Positions 34,349-41,623 of a stretch of DNA of 64,000 nucleotides are shown piece after piece. The DNA is from Limnohabitans sp. DM1. GTDB taxonomy: Bacteria > Pseudomonadota > Gammaproteobacteria > Burkholderiales > Burkholderiaceae_C. The stretch spans positions 124,001 through 188,000 of the forward strand of contig NZ_CXOO01000026.1 of NCBI RefSeq assembly GCF_001269385.1, written 5' to 3'. The notes beneath the pieces are model-generated. The model was given only the letters and a program-made list of their open reading frames with translations, was not told the origin of the DNA and did not search any database. Position numbers and translations under genes: made by a program. How positions within the stretch are numbered: position 1 is the stretch's first letter; every line of letters begins with the position of its first letter.

Positions 34349-34421
34349 ACGGGACTCTACAAAAGTCCCGTTAAGTTCACAGAAAAAAGAAAGGGAACCA
34401 CTGACATGGCTCCCTTTCCGA
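34349..34421. other. Two adjacent stem-loops between the IS and alpA-like gene
   Basis: The first is ACGGGACT-CTACAAA-AGTCCCGT (34349-34371). The second is GAAAGGGA...TCCCTTTC with an inner CCA/TGG pair (34390-34419); read on the minus strand it is followed by a T-rich tract and so could be a terminator. The 34221-34516 stretch has no gene. An origin of transfer is another possibility. Confidence 0.55.
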
Positions 34422-34516
34422 TTCAAGATGATCTCGAACCCGCCTCCTAAGCGTGGGTTCATTGTAGGTCGTTTTGCATCCTGTGGGAAATGGTAATCCA
34501 ATGAAGGATCAACAAA

Positions 34517-34726
34517 ATGAATGAAGCGATTCAACCCCCAGCCGCCCTTTTGGGCAGAAGTAAAGTTCAAGAACGAACCACACTGAGCCGTTCAAGTCTG
34601 TACGCCATGATCGCCCGTGGTGACTTTCCCGCCCCCGTGAAGATCAGCGGTCGGCGCGTGGCATGGCCCGAAGCAACTGTTAACGAGTGGATTCAATCGC
34701 GCATTGATTCCTCACCCACGATCTAA
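34517..34726 (+). CDS. AlpA-family transcriptional regulator/excisionase
   Basis: 69 residues. The MerR-like helix-turn-helix is visible as TTLSRSSLYAMIARGDFPAPVKISGRRVAWPEATVNEWI, split here as TTLSRSSLYAMIARGDF, PAPVKISGRRVAWP and EATVNEWI. AlpA-type proteins activate integrase genes or direct excision in P4-like elements. It is the first gene after the IS, 15 bases before the next ORF, on the integrase strand. Confidence 0.9.
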   Translation: MNEAIQPPAALLGRSKVQERTTLSRSSLYAMIARGDFPAPVKISGRRVAWPEATVNEWIQSRIDSSPTI

Positions 34727-34740
34727 ACAGGGGCGTAAAC

Positions 34741-35058
34741 ATGAATACCAGCACTATGACCTTCGGGTCAGGAATAGCCACGCCCAAAACCAGCAAACTC
34801 GCAACCATCCTTCAATTGTTTTTGCAGGGGTTAAGCCTGAACAGATTTGAAGCTGAGCGGCATCACGACCATTGTTTGCACAGCACCGTCAGCACCTTGC
34901 AGAACGGGCATGGCATTCTGATTGCCCGCGAGCATGAGTCGGTCCCTTGCAAGCAAGGCGCGGAAATGACAAGGGTTTGCAGATACCGCATAGACCCGCA
35001 TCCTGACAACATCAAACGAGCGCGTGACCTACTGGTGAAGCTGGAGCGCACAACATGA
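34741..35058 (+). CDS. Small HTH-like accessory protein of the mobilization module
   Basis: 105 residues. The pattern SKLATILQLFLQGLSLNRFEAER followed by HSTVSTLQNGHGILIARE is that of a winged-helix-like protein found beside relaxase or replication genes on mobile elements, usually assigned no function. Residues 1-20 look disordered. Its TGA overlaps the ATG of the relaxase gene (ATGA), so the two are probably translated together. A role in relaxosome formation or regulation is inference from position. Confidence 0.65.
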   Translation: MNTSTMTFGSGIATPKTSKLATILQLFLQGLSLNRFEAERHHDHCLHSTVSTLQNGHGILIAREHESVPCKQGAEMTRVCRYRIDPHPDNIKRARDLLVKLERTT

Positions 35059-36170
35059 GCGGGGCCGCTTTTCTGAAGCTGAAAAAGCTGACAGGCAGCG
35101 GCATCATAGGCAAGGCGGCACGCCATAACAGGCGTGTCATTCAGGCTGAGTTGGGCGCATCAGGACCAATTGACGTGACTCGCTCACACCTGAACATCAC
35201 TCTCATGGGGCCGTCAACAGCCGATGAAGTCGCCAAACTGGCCAAAGCCAAGATGATGGCAGCAGGTATCACCAAGGACCGGAAAAATGGGGTCATGGGC
35301 GTGGAGTTGGTTTTCAGTTTGCCGACAGATCACACGCATGACGTGACTACTTATTTCACTGCCTCCGCCCAATGGGCTGGCGCACAGTTTGGAGGCATGG
35401 ACAACATCGTGAGCGTGGACATTCACCGCGATGAAGCCCAAGACCATGCCCATGTTTTGCTTGTCCCATTGTTTGAGGGCCGCTTACGTGGGTCCGATGC
35501 GGTCGGCAACAAACGAAAGCTGAGCGAACTACAAACCAACTTTTACAACGCTGTGGCGGCGGGGTTTGGATTCAGCAAACCAAGGGCGCGACTGAGCGGC
35601 AACAATAAAGCACAGATCACCCGGCAGGTACTGGACAGGCTGCGTCAAGACCCAGTGGCAAAGTCGGCTGCGTGGGCGGTCATACGTGACAGCGTGGAGC
35701 GTGACCCCCAGCCCTATGCGCTGGCGCTGGGCATCACCATTACCGTGACCCCAAACAAACCCGCGAAGACCATGAGGCAGATTTTCACTGGCAATGGCAA
35801 GGGGCCGCGAAAAGAAAAACCTATAGGGTTTCAAACTGGAAAGCCCTATAGGGTTTCAGGGGGTGCCGATTTGCAAACCCTAGGTCACTGTAGGGAATCG
35901 ATTTCCAAACAACAGAGCAAGGCACCAGAAGCGCCAGCACCTCAAAGCACAATGGGGGGGACGGTGAATACGAAACAGCATGAAGCCGAACAGCCTGGAC
36001 GGCAAGCGGCTGAGTTGGGCCAGATCGTTAGGATTCGTGAGTGTGATTTTCCAGCTGGTAGCTACGACCCGGACACTGGCGATTTCTATCCCCAAATACC
36101 AGCACGAAAATCAGCGAAAGCCGAAGCTGATCACTGGGTGAGGGAGGCACTTCATGGAGCCCACGGCTAG
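35055..36170 (+). CDS. MobV/Mob_Pre-type relaxase
   Basis: 371 residues. The N-terminal relaxase motif I is present as R-H-N-R-R with H24 (as in MobM of pMV158, H-N-E-R), followed by TRSHLNITLMG, equivalent to the SRSHLNYEL block of MobM. Motif III is H124-R-D126-E127-A-Q-D-H131-A-H133 (HxDE-x3-HxH, then VLLVP), the metal site. This should nick the element at an oriT for mobilization. The C-terminal third is variable and ends shortly after a region with DNA-level repeats. No type IV secretion genes are nearby. Confidence 0.85.
   Translation: MSGAAFLKLKKLTGSGIIGKAARHNRRVIQAELGASGPIDVTRSHLNITLMGPSTADEVAKLAKAKMMAAGITKDRKNGVMGVELVFSLPTDHTHDVTTYFTASAQWAGAQFGGMDNIVSVDIHRDEAQDHAHVLLVPLFEGRLRGSDAVGNKRKLSELQTNFYNAVAAGFGFSKPRARLSGNNKAQITRQVLDRLRQDPVAKSAAWAVIRDSVERDPQPYALALGITITVTPNKPAKTMRQIFTGNGKGPRKEKPIGFQTGKPYRVSGGADLQTLGHCRESISKQQSKAPEAPAPQSTMGGTVNTKQHEAEQPGRQAAELGQIVRIRECDFPAGSYDPDTGDFYPQIPARKSAKAEADHWVREALHGAHG
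35819..35885 (+). repeat. Iteron-like repeats inside the relaxase gene
   Basis: CCTATAGGGTTTCA occurs at 35820-35833 and 35845-35858 in direct orientation, and AAACCCTAGG at 35876-35885 is an inverted, slightly shorter version. The two direct copies are in different reading frames, so they are not a protein repeat. They may be binding sites or part of oriT. Confidence 0.6.
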
Positions 36171-36269
36171 TCCTGAACTATGTGAGCAAGGACGGGGATG
36201 AAGGAATCAGATCATTCATCTTCGTCTTAGGCTCGGCGCAACATTGAATTTAGCGATCAAGCCCAAATG
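36171..36269. other. Short gap between convergent relaxase and cargo genes
   Basis: No gene or clear terminator hairpin is seen. The relaxase gene (plus strand) and the five-gene cargo operon (minus strand) converge here. Confidence 0.5.
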
Positions 36270-36509
36270 CTACGAAAATTTTCGAGTGAGCCCGATGATC
36301 GCTGCGATAAGAAAAAAACCGCCCCACATTTTGAACAGCGCTCGCTCACCAGCAAAATGCAATACCAGACCGCTCAGAACCATAAACAAGATTGCCGGAC
36401 CAGATAGCCCAGAATCTCCATCATCCAAGATGTTTCCAGCGCGATCAATTTGCGCCTGAACTGCTACGCTATTCAAAGCTATCGCCAAGTGGATCAATAA
36501 TTTCTTCAT
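36270..36509 (-). CDS. Small exported or membrane protein of the element (cargo gene 5)
   Basis: 79 residues starting MKKLLIHLAIALNSVAVQAQ, a clear signal peptide. The mature part starts I-D-R-A-G-N-I-L-D-D-G-D-S-G and has two hydrophobic stretches (AILFMVLSGLVLHF and MWGGFFLIAAIIGL), so it is probably an inner-membrane protein. I recognise no family. It is the last gene in the minus-strand cargo operon and is more AT-rich than the chromosome. A longer in-frame start at 36608 lacks a leader at its N-terminus. Confidence 0.55.
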   Translation of the reverse strand: MKKLLIHLAIALNSVAVQAQIDRAGNILDDGDSGLSGPAILFMVLSGLVLHFAGERALFKMWGGFFLIAAIIGLTRKFS

Positions 36510-36556
36510 AGATCGAGCAATGTATCGACTCAGGGTGGTTTTTCTCGTGGTGTAAC

Positions 36557-36841
36557 TTATTCGACCTCGATGGTCGCTGGGCAAAAGCCACCTCGAATGG
36601 TCACCCAAAATTTGTCAAAGCCCGTTGTGTACTCGCACTTTACGATTTGCTGACCTGTAACGGAGGTTGCGTATTCCATGCGCCCAGTATGTGTGGCCAT
36701 CATGGCAAAGACCGCACCAGAAAACGTCATTGCCAAGAGCGATATCACAGCACTGCGTTTGATCCGATTCATCGCTAAAAAATCGCTGGTTGACTGTTCT
36801 GCGGATTTGTTCTGCAAAGAATTTTCATTTTGATAAATCAT
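36557..36841 (-). CDS. Small membrane-anchored or exported protein of the element (cargo gene 4)
   Basis: 94 residues. A polar N-terminus of about 25 residues precedes a hydrophobic segment (AVISLLAMTFSGAVFAMMA), then a polar domain with two Cys (IVKCEYTTGFDKFWV and GGFCPATIEVE) that could form a disulfide outside the cytoplasm. No family was recognised. ATG 36841 overlaps the 3' end of the preceding cargo gene by 17 bases, so it is probably translated together with it. Confidence 0.55.
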   Translation of the reverse strand: MIYQNENSLQNKSAEQSTSDFLAMNRIKRSAVISLLAMTFSGAVFAMMATHTGRMEYATSVTGQQIVKCEYTTGFDKFWVTIRGGFCPATIEVE

Positions 36842-37268
36842 TTTGATTTTTCCCAATTTCTCTATTAAAGCGCTGAATTAATGTCTCTGGTGCTTGTGGC
36901 GGTTTGCAATCCAGTTCGGTGATGCGATATGACCCCATCACTTTGTTATCTAAGGTCAGGTACAGTGAGTTAAGCCCCTTCAGCCCTGAGGGAAAGAGGC
37001 CACTCATTTTGCCGTCACACAGTTCTGAGGCCATCAATTCTTTCAAGCCAGATATAACCTTGGGGTAGTTGGCTCTGGACGAATGAGGTGAATCGATCTT
37101 GTAGACATAAAAAACTTCGTTGTTGTGGCTGTCCGCTGAGATAGCAGTTGTCATACTATCGATGCGCTTGGGTAATTTTGCTTTTAGTGCCTCCGCCATT
37201 TCTTGCGCAACACCAGCATGCGATAGGGTTGTAAACATTGCCATTACGAGGGCTGAGATGTATTTCAT
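36825..37268 (-). CDS. Exported protein of unknown family, paralogue 3 (cargo gene 3)
   Basis: 147 residues with signal peptide MKYISALVMAMFTTLSHA. The mature part shares a pattern with the next two upstream genes: P-K-R-I-D-S-M-T-T, then GLKELMASELCDGKMSGLFPSGL, then a Y-x(5)D segment and a C-terminal ELDC. The two conserved Cys (C-D-G-K and L-D-C-K) probably form a disulfide. It adds a 20-residue charged tail. No known function. Start ATG 37268 is chosen for the leader; an ATG 12 codons upstream exists. Confidence 0.7.
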   Translation of the reverse strand: MKYISALVMAMFTTLSHAGVAQEMAEALKAKLPKRIDSMTTAISADSHNNEVFYVYKIDSPHSSRANYPKVISGLKELMASELCDGKMSGLFPSGLKGLNSLYLTLDNKVMGSYRITELDCKPPQAPETLIQRFNREIGKNQNDLSK

Positions 37269-37300
37269 CAATGTAATTCCACTCAATTCGTTGGGCCGTT

Positions 37301-37684
37301 TCACTGCGGCTTACAGTCATCCTTTGAGATCGCATAACCGAAGAGCATCGTGCCATCTTTTGCAAAATACACGGCCCGGAGATAGCGAAGCCCAGCAGGA
37401 AACAAACCGCTCATCTGGCCCTTGCAAAGTTCTTCAACCATTAGACTTTTCATGCCCTCTGCAAAGATTTTTTTCTTCGCCTCGCTGTGAGTTGATACGT
37501 CTACACCGTAGGTGTACCAAAGCTCGTCCCCTTTCGCTTTAACGCTCAATAGCGTGGTCATGAAGTCGAGTTTTTTTGGAAGATATGGCTTGACTGCTTT
37601 TTCTACATCGTCCGCCACGCCTGCGTATGACAAAGTAGCAAATGATGCGAGAGCAATGACTACTACTGATACGACACGTTTCAT
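37301..37684 (-). CDS. Exported protein of unknown family, paralogue 2 (cargo gene 2)
   Basis: 127 residues with signal peptide VVSVVVIALASFATLSYA. Shared pattern: LPKKLDFMTTLLSVKAKGDELWY, then GMKSLMVEELCKGQMSGLFPAGL, then MLFGYAISKDDC. It is the shortest paralogue and ends at the conserved second Cys. ATG 37684 gives a leader aligned with the paralogues and has GGGGGCGAA before it; another ATG at 37723 overlaps the previous stop (ATGA). The family is unknown to me. Confidence 0.7.
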   Translation of the reverse strand: MKRVVSVVVIALASFATLSYAGVADDVEKAVKPYLPKKLDFMTTLLSVKAKGDELWYTYGVDVSTHSEAKKKIFAEGMKSLMVEELCKGQMSGLFPAGLRYLRAVYFAKDGTMLFGYAISKDDCKPQ

Positions 37685-37719
37685 TTCGCCCCCAAGTCTT
37701 GCATGTTCATATTTCATGC

Positions 37720-38145
37720 TCATTTCGTTTTCCCTTCCATCAGGCGTTTGATATTTTCTGTGGTGCCAGCGGGTGGATGAGCGCAATCGTTTTTTGTGAT
37801 GCTGAAGTTAAACATCAATTTGTCATCTTTGGAAAAGTACCCGGCGTGGTATCCGATCAACCCTGAAGCAAACCAACTGCTTACCTTGCCGTTGCACAGC
37901 TCTTCAGTCATCAGTCCCTTAAGTCCATCACCGATAGCTTTGTTGTTAGCTCCGTTGTCAGCGGGAGTATTGACCTTGAAGATGAAATACACAGCGTTGT
38001 TTTTTGCTCCAACGTTTACAAGCGTGGTCATGCCGTCAATCTTTTGTGGCAGGTAAGGTTTGTTCTTGTCTGCAATTTCTTCTGCAATACCAGCATTTGT
38101 CACAGTTGCGATTACTGAGAGCCCGAGGGTCGCGATACGTTTCAC
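37720..38145 (-). CDS. Exported protein of unknown family, paralogue 1 (cargo gene 1)
   Basis: 141 residues, starting at a GTG with signal peptide KRIATLGLSVIATVTNA. Shared pattern: LPQKIDGMTTLVNVGAKNNAVYF, then GLKGLMTEELCNGKVSSWFASGL, then DKLMFNFSITKNDC. It carries about 16 polar residues after the second Cys. It is first in the cargo operon; the preceding 290 bases hold no ORF but do hold a nested inverted repeat. The function is unknown; a periplasmic location is inferred. Confidence 0.7.
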   Translation of the reverse strand: MKRIATLGLSVIATVTNAGIAEEIADKNKPYLPQKIDGMTTLVNVGAKNNAVYFIFKVNTPADNGANNKAIGDGLKGLMTEELCNGKVSSWFASGLIGYHAGYFSKDDKLMFNFSITKNDCAHPPAGTTENIKRLMEGKTK

Positions 38146-38320
38146 TGACTTTCCATGTTTTATTGGTTGCCGTCTTGAAGGTACTTTTTGAACCGACCGC
38201 CCGTGGTCGTATCAAAGATCCAAAATGCAAATGAAAAAGCAACTTCTGAAGTACCGGGCCGTGTTTACGTCTAACGGTCAAAGTTGGGTACTTACTTTTT
38301 TGTTGAACTATAAAGTATTA

Positions 38321-38377
38321 GATAACGTTGCGTTGCCAATAGGTAACTTTTTGTTGACAAAAAGTTGCAGCGTTATC
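38321..38377. repeat. Nested inverted repeat near the right end of the element
   Basis: Outer arms GATAACGTTGC (38321-38331) and GCAGCGTTATC (38367-38377) enclose a perfect 10-bp palindrome AACTTTTTGT-TG-ACAAAAAGTT (38345-38366). It lies in a gene-free stretch (38146-38437). It could be an operator, an oriT hairpin or an accessory recombination site. Confidence 0.6.
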
Positions 38378-38437
38378 TTGTCCACAGCAAACATCTTCAG
38401 CAAGGGCGGTTGCTGGGTCGCCTAGGAAACGTAAATA

Positions 38438-38535
38438 GGGGGGCAATCAGGGGGGCAATTTGAGGGTTCAGATCCGGAAAGAAAAACGGGTCACAGCCTT
38501 GTGAGCTGTAACCCGTTGATTTCATTACGAATAAA
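38438..38535. repeat. Right arm-type repeats and tRNA-Pro downstream region
   Basis: Contains GGGGGGCAATCAGGGGGGCA then ATTT (38438-38461), matching the copies at 30877 and 31160, and then the terminator of tRNA-Pro. This segment is the counterpart of 30877-30971. Confidence 0.75.
38476..38517 (-). terminator. Rho-independent terminator of tRNA-Pro
   Basis: On the minus strand AACGGGTTACAGC pairs with GCTGTGACCCGTT around a TCACAAG loop and is followed by TTTCTTTCC. The left duplicate (30921-30953) differs at two stem base pairs, and both partner bases changed, keeping the stem. Confidence 0.88.
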
Positions 38536-38612
38536 TGGTCGGCGTGGCGGGATTCGAACTCGCGACCCCTTGCACCCCATGCAAGTGCGCTACCAGGCTG
38601 CGCTACACGCCG
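38536..38612 (-). tRNA. tRNA-Pro (GGG), integration target
   Basis: A 77-base cloverleaf: acceptor CGGCGTG/CACGCCG, discriminator A, encoded CCA, anticodon loop ATGGGGT (anticodon GGG), T arm GCGAGTTCGAATCCCGC. The element joins inside its 3' half, and the tRNA stays intact because the element carries the missing 3' part. Confidence 0.98.
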
Positions 38613-38645
38613 ACAAGCTTCAAATTATAGACTGAAAAGCCGGCC

Positions 38646-39092
38646 TCAAAGAGTTAGCAAAGTGCGAATTTCGAAAAGTTCATGGCGGATGGCCGGGTAG
38701 TCCGCTCGGTTCTTGTTCAAGGGGAATGACTCAAAGGAAGGAAAGCCAGTTGTCATGGACTCCTTGAACGATGGCACCAGTTGGTCTGCGGGCTGCGGCT
38801 GCATCAGCTCAGGGGGCATCATCAAGCGATCCGCCTGCACCTGCTCCTGTAGTTTGTTGCGCGCACCGCTGATGGTGAAACCCTGGTCATAGAGCAAATC
38901 ACGAATACGCCGGATCATCAACACTTCGTGGTGCTGGTAATAACGCCGGTTGCCACGGCGTTTGACAGGCCGTAATTGGGTGAACTCCTGCTCCCAATAG
39001 CGAAGCACATGCGGCTTGACCCCACACAACTCACCCACTTCACCGATGGTGAAGTAGCGCTTGGCTGGAATGGGTGGAAGTGAACTGTCCAT
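38646..39092 (-). CDS. MerR-family transcriptional regulator
   Basis: 148 residues. The N-terminal MerR helix-turn-helix is clear: RYFTIGEVGELCGVKPHVLRYWEQEF, then LRPVKRRGNRRYYQHHEVLMI. The C-terminal part lacks metal-binding Cys, so it is not MerR/CueR-like but the type found beside ihfA and tRNA-Pro in betaproteobacteria. ATG 39092 is chosen four codons inside the longest ORF. Targets unknown. The expected ihfA is not in this window upstream; instead the gentisate operon diverges at 39244. Confidence 0.85.
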   Translation of the reverse strand: MDSSLPPIPAKRYFTIGEVGELCGVKPHVLRYWEQEFTQLRPVKRRGNRRYYQHHEVLMIRRIRDLLYDQGFTISGARNKLQEQVQADRLMMPPELMQPQPADQLVPSFKESMTTGFPSFESFPLNKNRADYPAIRHELFEIRTLLTL

Positions 39093-39243
39093 GAATGACA
39101 ACAAGTTACTGAAGGAACCTTGTAGCTTACTGCAACTTGATGTTCCGAGTCTGCACCCTGTGCATGTAATTGCGGGTTATTGCTGAGGCCTGATTTAATA
39201 TGCATGCTTACAATTAAACCTGACTGACTTGGTAGGACACCCC

Positions 39244-40455
39244 ATGAGTACGCACACTTATCACCCACCCGTCCTCGTCGCAGGCGGCGGCATCGGCGGC
39301 TTGGCAGCCGCTTTGGCTCTGGTGCGTCAAGGCTTTGCCGTCACCGTGCTGGAACAAGCCCCTGAAATCGGCGAGATCGGCGCGGGCATCCAAATTGGAC
39401 CGAACGGGTTTCATGCATTTGACGCATTGGGCGTCGGTGACAAAGCCCGTGGCCGCGCCGTTTACACCGACTTCATGGTGATGCATGACGCGCTCGACGA
39501 GTACCAAGTCGGCAAGATCCCCACGGATGAAAAATTTCGCCAGCGTTTTGGCAACCCTTATGCGGTGATCCACCGGGCCGATGTGCATTTGTCCTTGCTC
39601 GAAGCAGCGCAAGAAACCGGGCAAGTGCAATTTCACACCAGCACCCGCGTGGTGCGCATCGAGCAAGGCGAGCACAGCTTGACCGTGTGGGACCAAAACG
39701 GCAAAGCTTTCCAAGGCTGCGCCCTGATCGGGGCCGACGGCGTCAAATCGGTGGTGCGCGAGCAGTTTGTGGGCGACCCAGCCCGCGTCACGGGCCATGT
39801 GGTTTACCGCGCTGTGGTTGACAAAAAGGATTTTCCAGCCGACCTGCAATGGAACGCCGCAGCCATTTGGGTCGGCCCCAACTGCCACCTGGTGCACTAC
39901 CCACTGCGTGGTGGCGAGCAATACAACGTGGTCGTGACATTCCACAGCCGCGAGCAAGAAGAATGGGGCGTCAAAGACGGCAGCAAAGAAGAAGTGCAAA
40001 GCTACTTCCAGGGCATTTGCCCCAAAGCCCGCCAATTGATCGACCTGCCCAAGACTTGGAAACGCTGGGCCACCGCCGACCGCGAGCCGATTGGCCAGTG
40101 GACTTATGGCCGCGTGACCTTGCTGGGCGACGCCGCCCACCCCACCACGCAGTACATGGCCCAAGGCGCCTGCATGGCCATGGAAGACGCCGTGACACTG
40201 GGCGAAGCCCTGCGCACACACCACAACGACTGGCCCAAGGCTTTGGACATGTACCAACGCGCCCGTGTGGCCCGCACGGCCCGCATTGTGCTGTCGAGCC
40301 GAGAGATGGGCCGCATCTACCACGCCAAGGGCGTCGAGCGCCTGGTGCGCAACGACCTGTGGCGTGGCCGCAGCCCCGAGCGCTTTTATGATGCGATGGC
40401 ATGGCTGTACGGCTGGAACGTGGGCAACTGCCTCGACGCCGCACAGCACAACTGA
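39244..40455 (+). CDS. nagX: 3-Hydroxybenzoate 6-monooxygenase
   Basis: 403 residues; flavin monooxygenase of the salicylate hydroxylase-like family that converts 3-hydroxybenzoate to gentisate. FAD-binding motif VAGGGIGGLAAALALVRQGF at the N-terminus, DG motif CALIGADGVKS near residue 165, and GDAAHPTTQYMAQGA near residue 290. Assignment to 3-hydroxybenzoate rather than salicylate rests on its place ahead of the gentisate genes, since both substrates give related enzymes. ATG 39244 is preferred to an in-frame start five codons upstream. Confidence 0.86.
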   Translation: MSTHTYHPPVLVAGGGIGGLAAALALVRQGFAVTVLEQAPEIGEIGAGIQIGPNGFHAFDALGVGDKARGRAVYTDFMVMHDALDEYQVGKIPTDEKFRQRFGNPYAVIHRADVHLSLLEAAQETGQVQFHTSTRVVRIEQGEHSLTVWDQNGKAFQGCALIGADGVKSVVREQFVGDPARVTGHVVYRAVVDKKDFPADLQWNAAAIWVGPNCHLVHYPLRGGEQYNVVVTFHSREQEEWGVKDGSKEEVQSYFQGICPKARQLIDLPKTWKRWATADREPIGQWTYGRVTLLGDAAHPTTQYMAQGACMAMEDAVTLGEALRTHHNDWPKALDMYQRARVARTARIVLSSREMGRIYHAKGVERLVRNDLWRGRSPERFYDAMAWLYGWNVGNCLDAAQHN

Positions 40456-40473
40456 ATAGAACGAAGACAAAAA

Positions 40474-41511
40474 ATGAACGACCTCGGCCGAATCGAAGAC
40501 CTGCCCCCAGACTATGTGCAGGACCTGCGCAACGTGAACCTGGTGCCCCTGTGGCCCAGTCTGCGCGGCGTGCTGCCCCCCAAAGTGCCCACCCGCCAGA
40601 CCCAGCCAACTTGCTGGGCTTACAAAGACATCAAGCCGCTCTTGCTCAAAGCGGGCGGGCTGACCCCGATTGAAAAAGCCGAACGCCGCGTGCTGGTGCT
40701 GGCCAACCCCGGCCACGGCCTCGACAAAATGCAGGCCAGCGCGGCCATGTACTTGGGCATGCAACTGCTCATGCCCGGCGAGTGGGCTCCCAGCCACCGC
40801 CACACGCCCAACGCGGTGCGCATGGTGGTGGAAGGCGAAGGTGCCTGGACCACGGTGGACGGCGCGAAATGCCCCATGAGCCGGGGTGACTTGATCCTGA
40901 CGCCCACAGGCCTGTGGCACGAGCACGGCCACGACGGCACCGAGCCCGTCATCTGGCTCGACGTGCTGGACCTGCCGCTGGTCTATTACATGGAGGCCAG
41001 CTACCACATCAACGGCGACCGCCAGACCGTGGTGCCCGGCCAAGGTGACAAGCAATACGCCCGAGGTGGTGTGGTGCCCTCACATGTGTTTGAGCGCAGC
41101 AAGAAGGCTTATCCCATGCTGCGCTACGCCTGGAAAGACGCCAAGGCCGCGCTCGAATCGCTGGCCTCTGACGATACCGGTTTGGAGCAAGTGCAAGTCA
41201 CATACACCAACCCCGAGACGGGTGGCGATGCGGAAAACATCCTGGGCTTTTACGCCCTGATGCTGCGCCCCGCCCAAACCCTGCGCTTGCCAGCGCGCTC
41301 GCCCGCGCAGATCTTCCATGTGATTGAAGGCGCGGTGCATGCGCAAATCGTTGCCAGCACCTTCACCCTGGCCGAAGCCGACACCTGCTGCGCGCCCGGC
41401 TATGAAGCCGTGACGCTGAGCAACCTGAACGCCAACCAGCCTGCGTTCGTGTTCATCGCCGACGAATCACCGCTGCACCGCAAGTTGGGTGTGTACGAGA
41501 ACCGAGGCTGA
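40474..41511 (+). CDS. nagI: Gentisate 1,2-dioxygenase
   Basis: 345 residues; bicupin Fe(II) dioxygenase that opens gentisate to maleylpyruvate. The N-terminal cupin has the metal motif PSHRHTPNAVRMVVEGEG with later LWHEHGHDG; the C-terminal cupin is seen as AQIFHVIEGAVHAQI. Length and the starting segment VNLVPLWPSLRG fit the family. It lies 18 bases after nagX. A REP-like element separates it from nagK. Confidence 0.95.
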   Translation: MNDLGRIEDLPPDYVQDLRNVNLVPLWPSLRGVLPPKVPTRQTQPTCWAYKDIKPLLLKAGGLTPIEKAERRVLVLANPGHGLDKMQASAAMYLGMQLLMPGEWAPSHRHTPNAVRMVVEGEGAWTTVDGAKCPMSRGDLILTPTGLWHEHGHDGTEPVIWLDVLDLPLVYYMEASYHINGDRQTVVPGQGDKQYARGGVVPSHVFERSKKAYPMLRYAWKDAKAALESLASDDTGLEQVQVTYTNPETGGDAENILGFYALMLRPAQTLRLPARSPAQIFHVIEGAVHAQIVASTFTLAEADTCCAPGYEAVTLSNLNANQPAFVFIADESPLHRKLGVYENRG

Positions 41512-41522
41512 TGCCCAGCATT

Positions 41523-41597
41523 TGTAGGAGCTTGCCTGCAAGCGATGGTCTGCGGGCCGCAAGCGCTTGAATCGCCAGCAGGCTGGCTCCTACAAAA
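41523..41597. repeat. REP-like repeat family A, copy 2 (inside the nag operon)
   Basis: GTAGGAGCTTGCCTGCAAGC at the start and GCCAGCAGGCTGGCTCCTAC at the end form a strong inverted repeat. It lies between nagI and nagK and could stabilise or attenuate the transcript. Confidence 0.85.
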
Positions 41598-41623
41598 AAA
41601 CCTTTCACCCTCTGAATGACCCC

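Larger units (their letters stand above)
30972..38586. mobile_element. Integrative and mobilizable element (about 7.56 kb) in tRNA-Pro
   Basis: The boundaries are the 51-base direct repeats of the tRNA-Pro 3' end at 30972-31022 and 38536-38586. The element holds an integrase, a nested IS1380-family element, an AlpA-like regulator, a small HTH-like gene, a MobV-type relaxase and five minus-strand cargo genes. There are no type IV secretion genes, so transfer would need a helper. The cargo region is clearly more AT-rich than the flanking chromosome. Without the IS the element would be about 5.9 kb. Confidence 0.88.

Noticed and set aside
38646-39092. Metal-responsive MerR/CueR regulator
   Set aside because: The C-terminal metal-binding Cys residues are absent.
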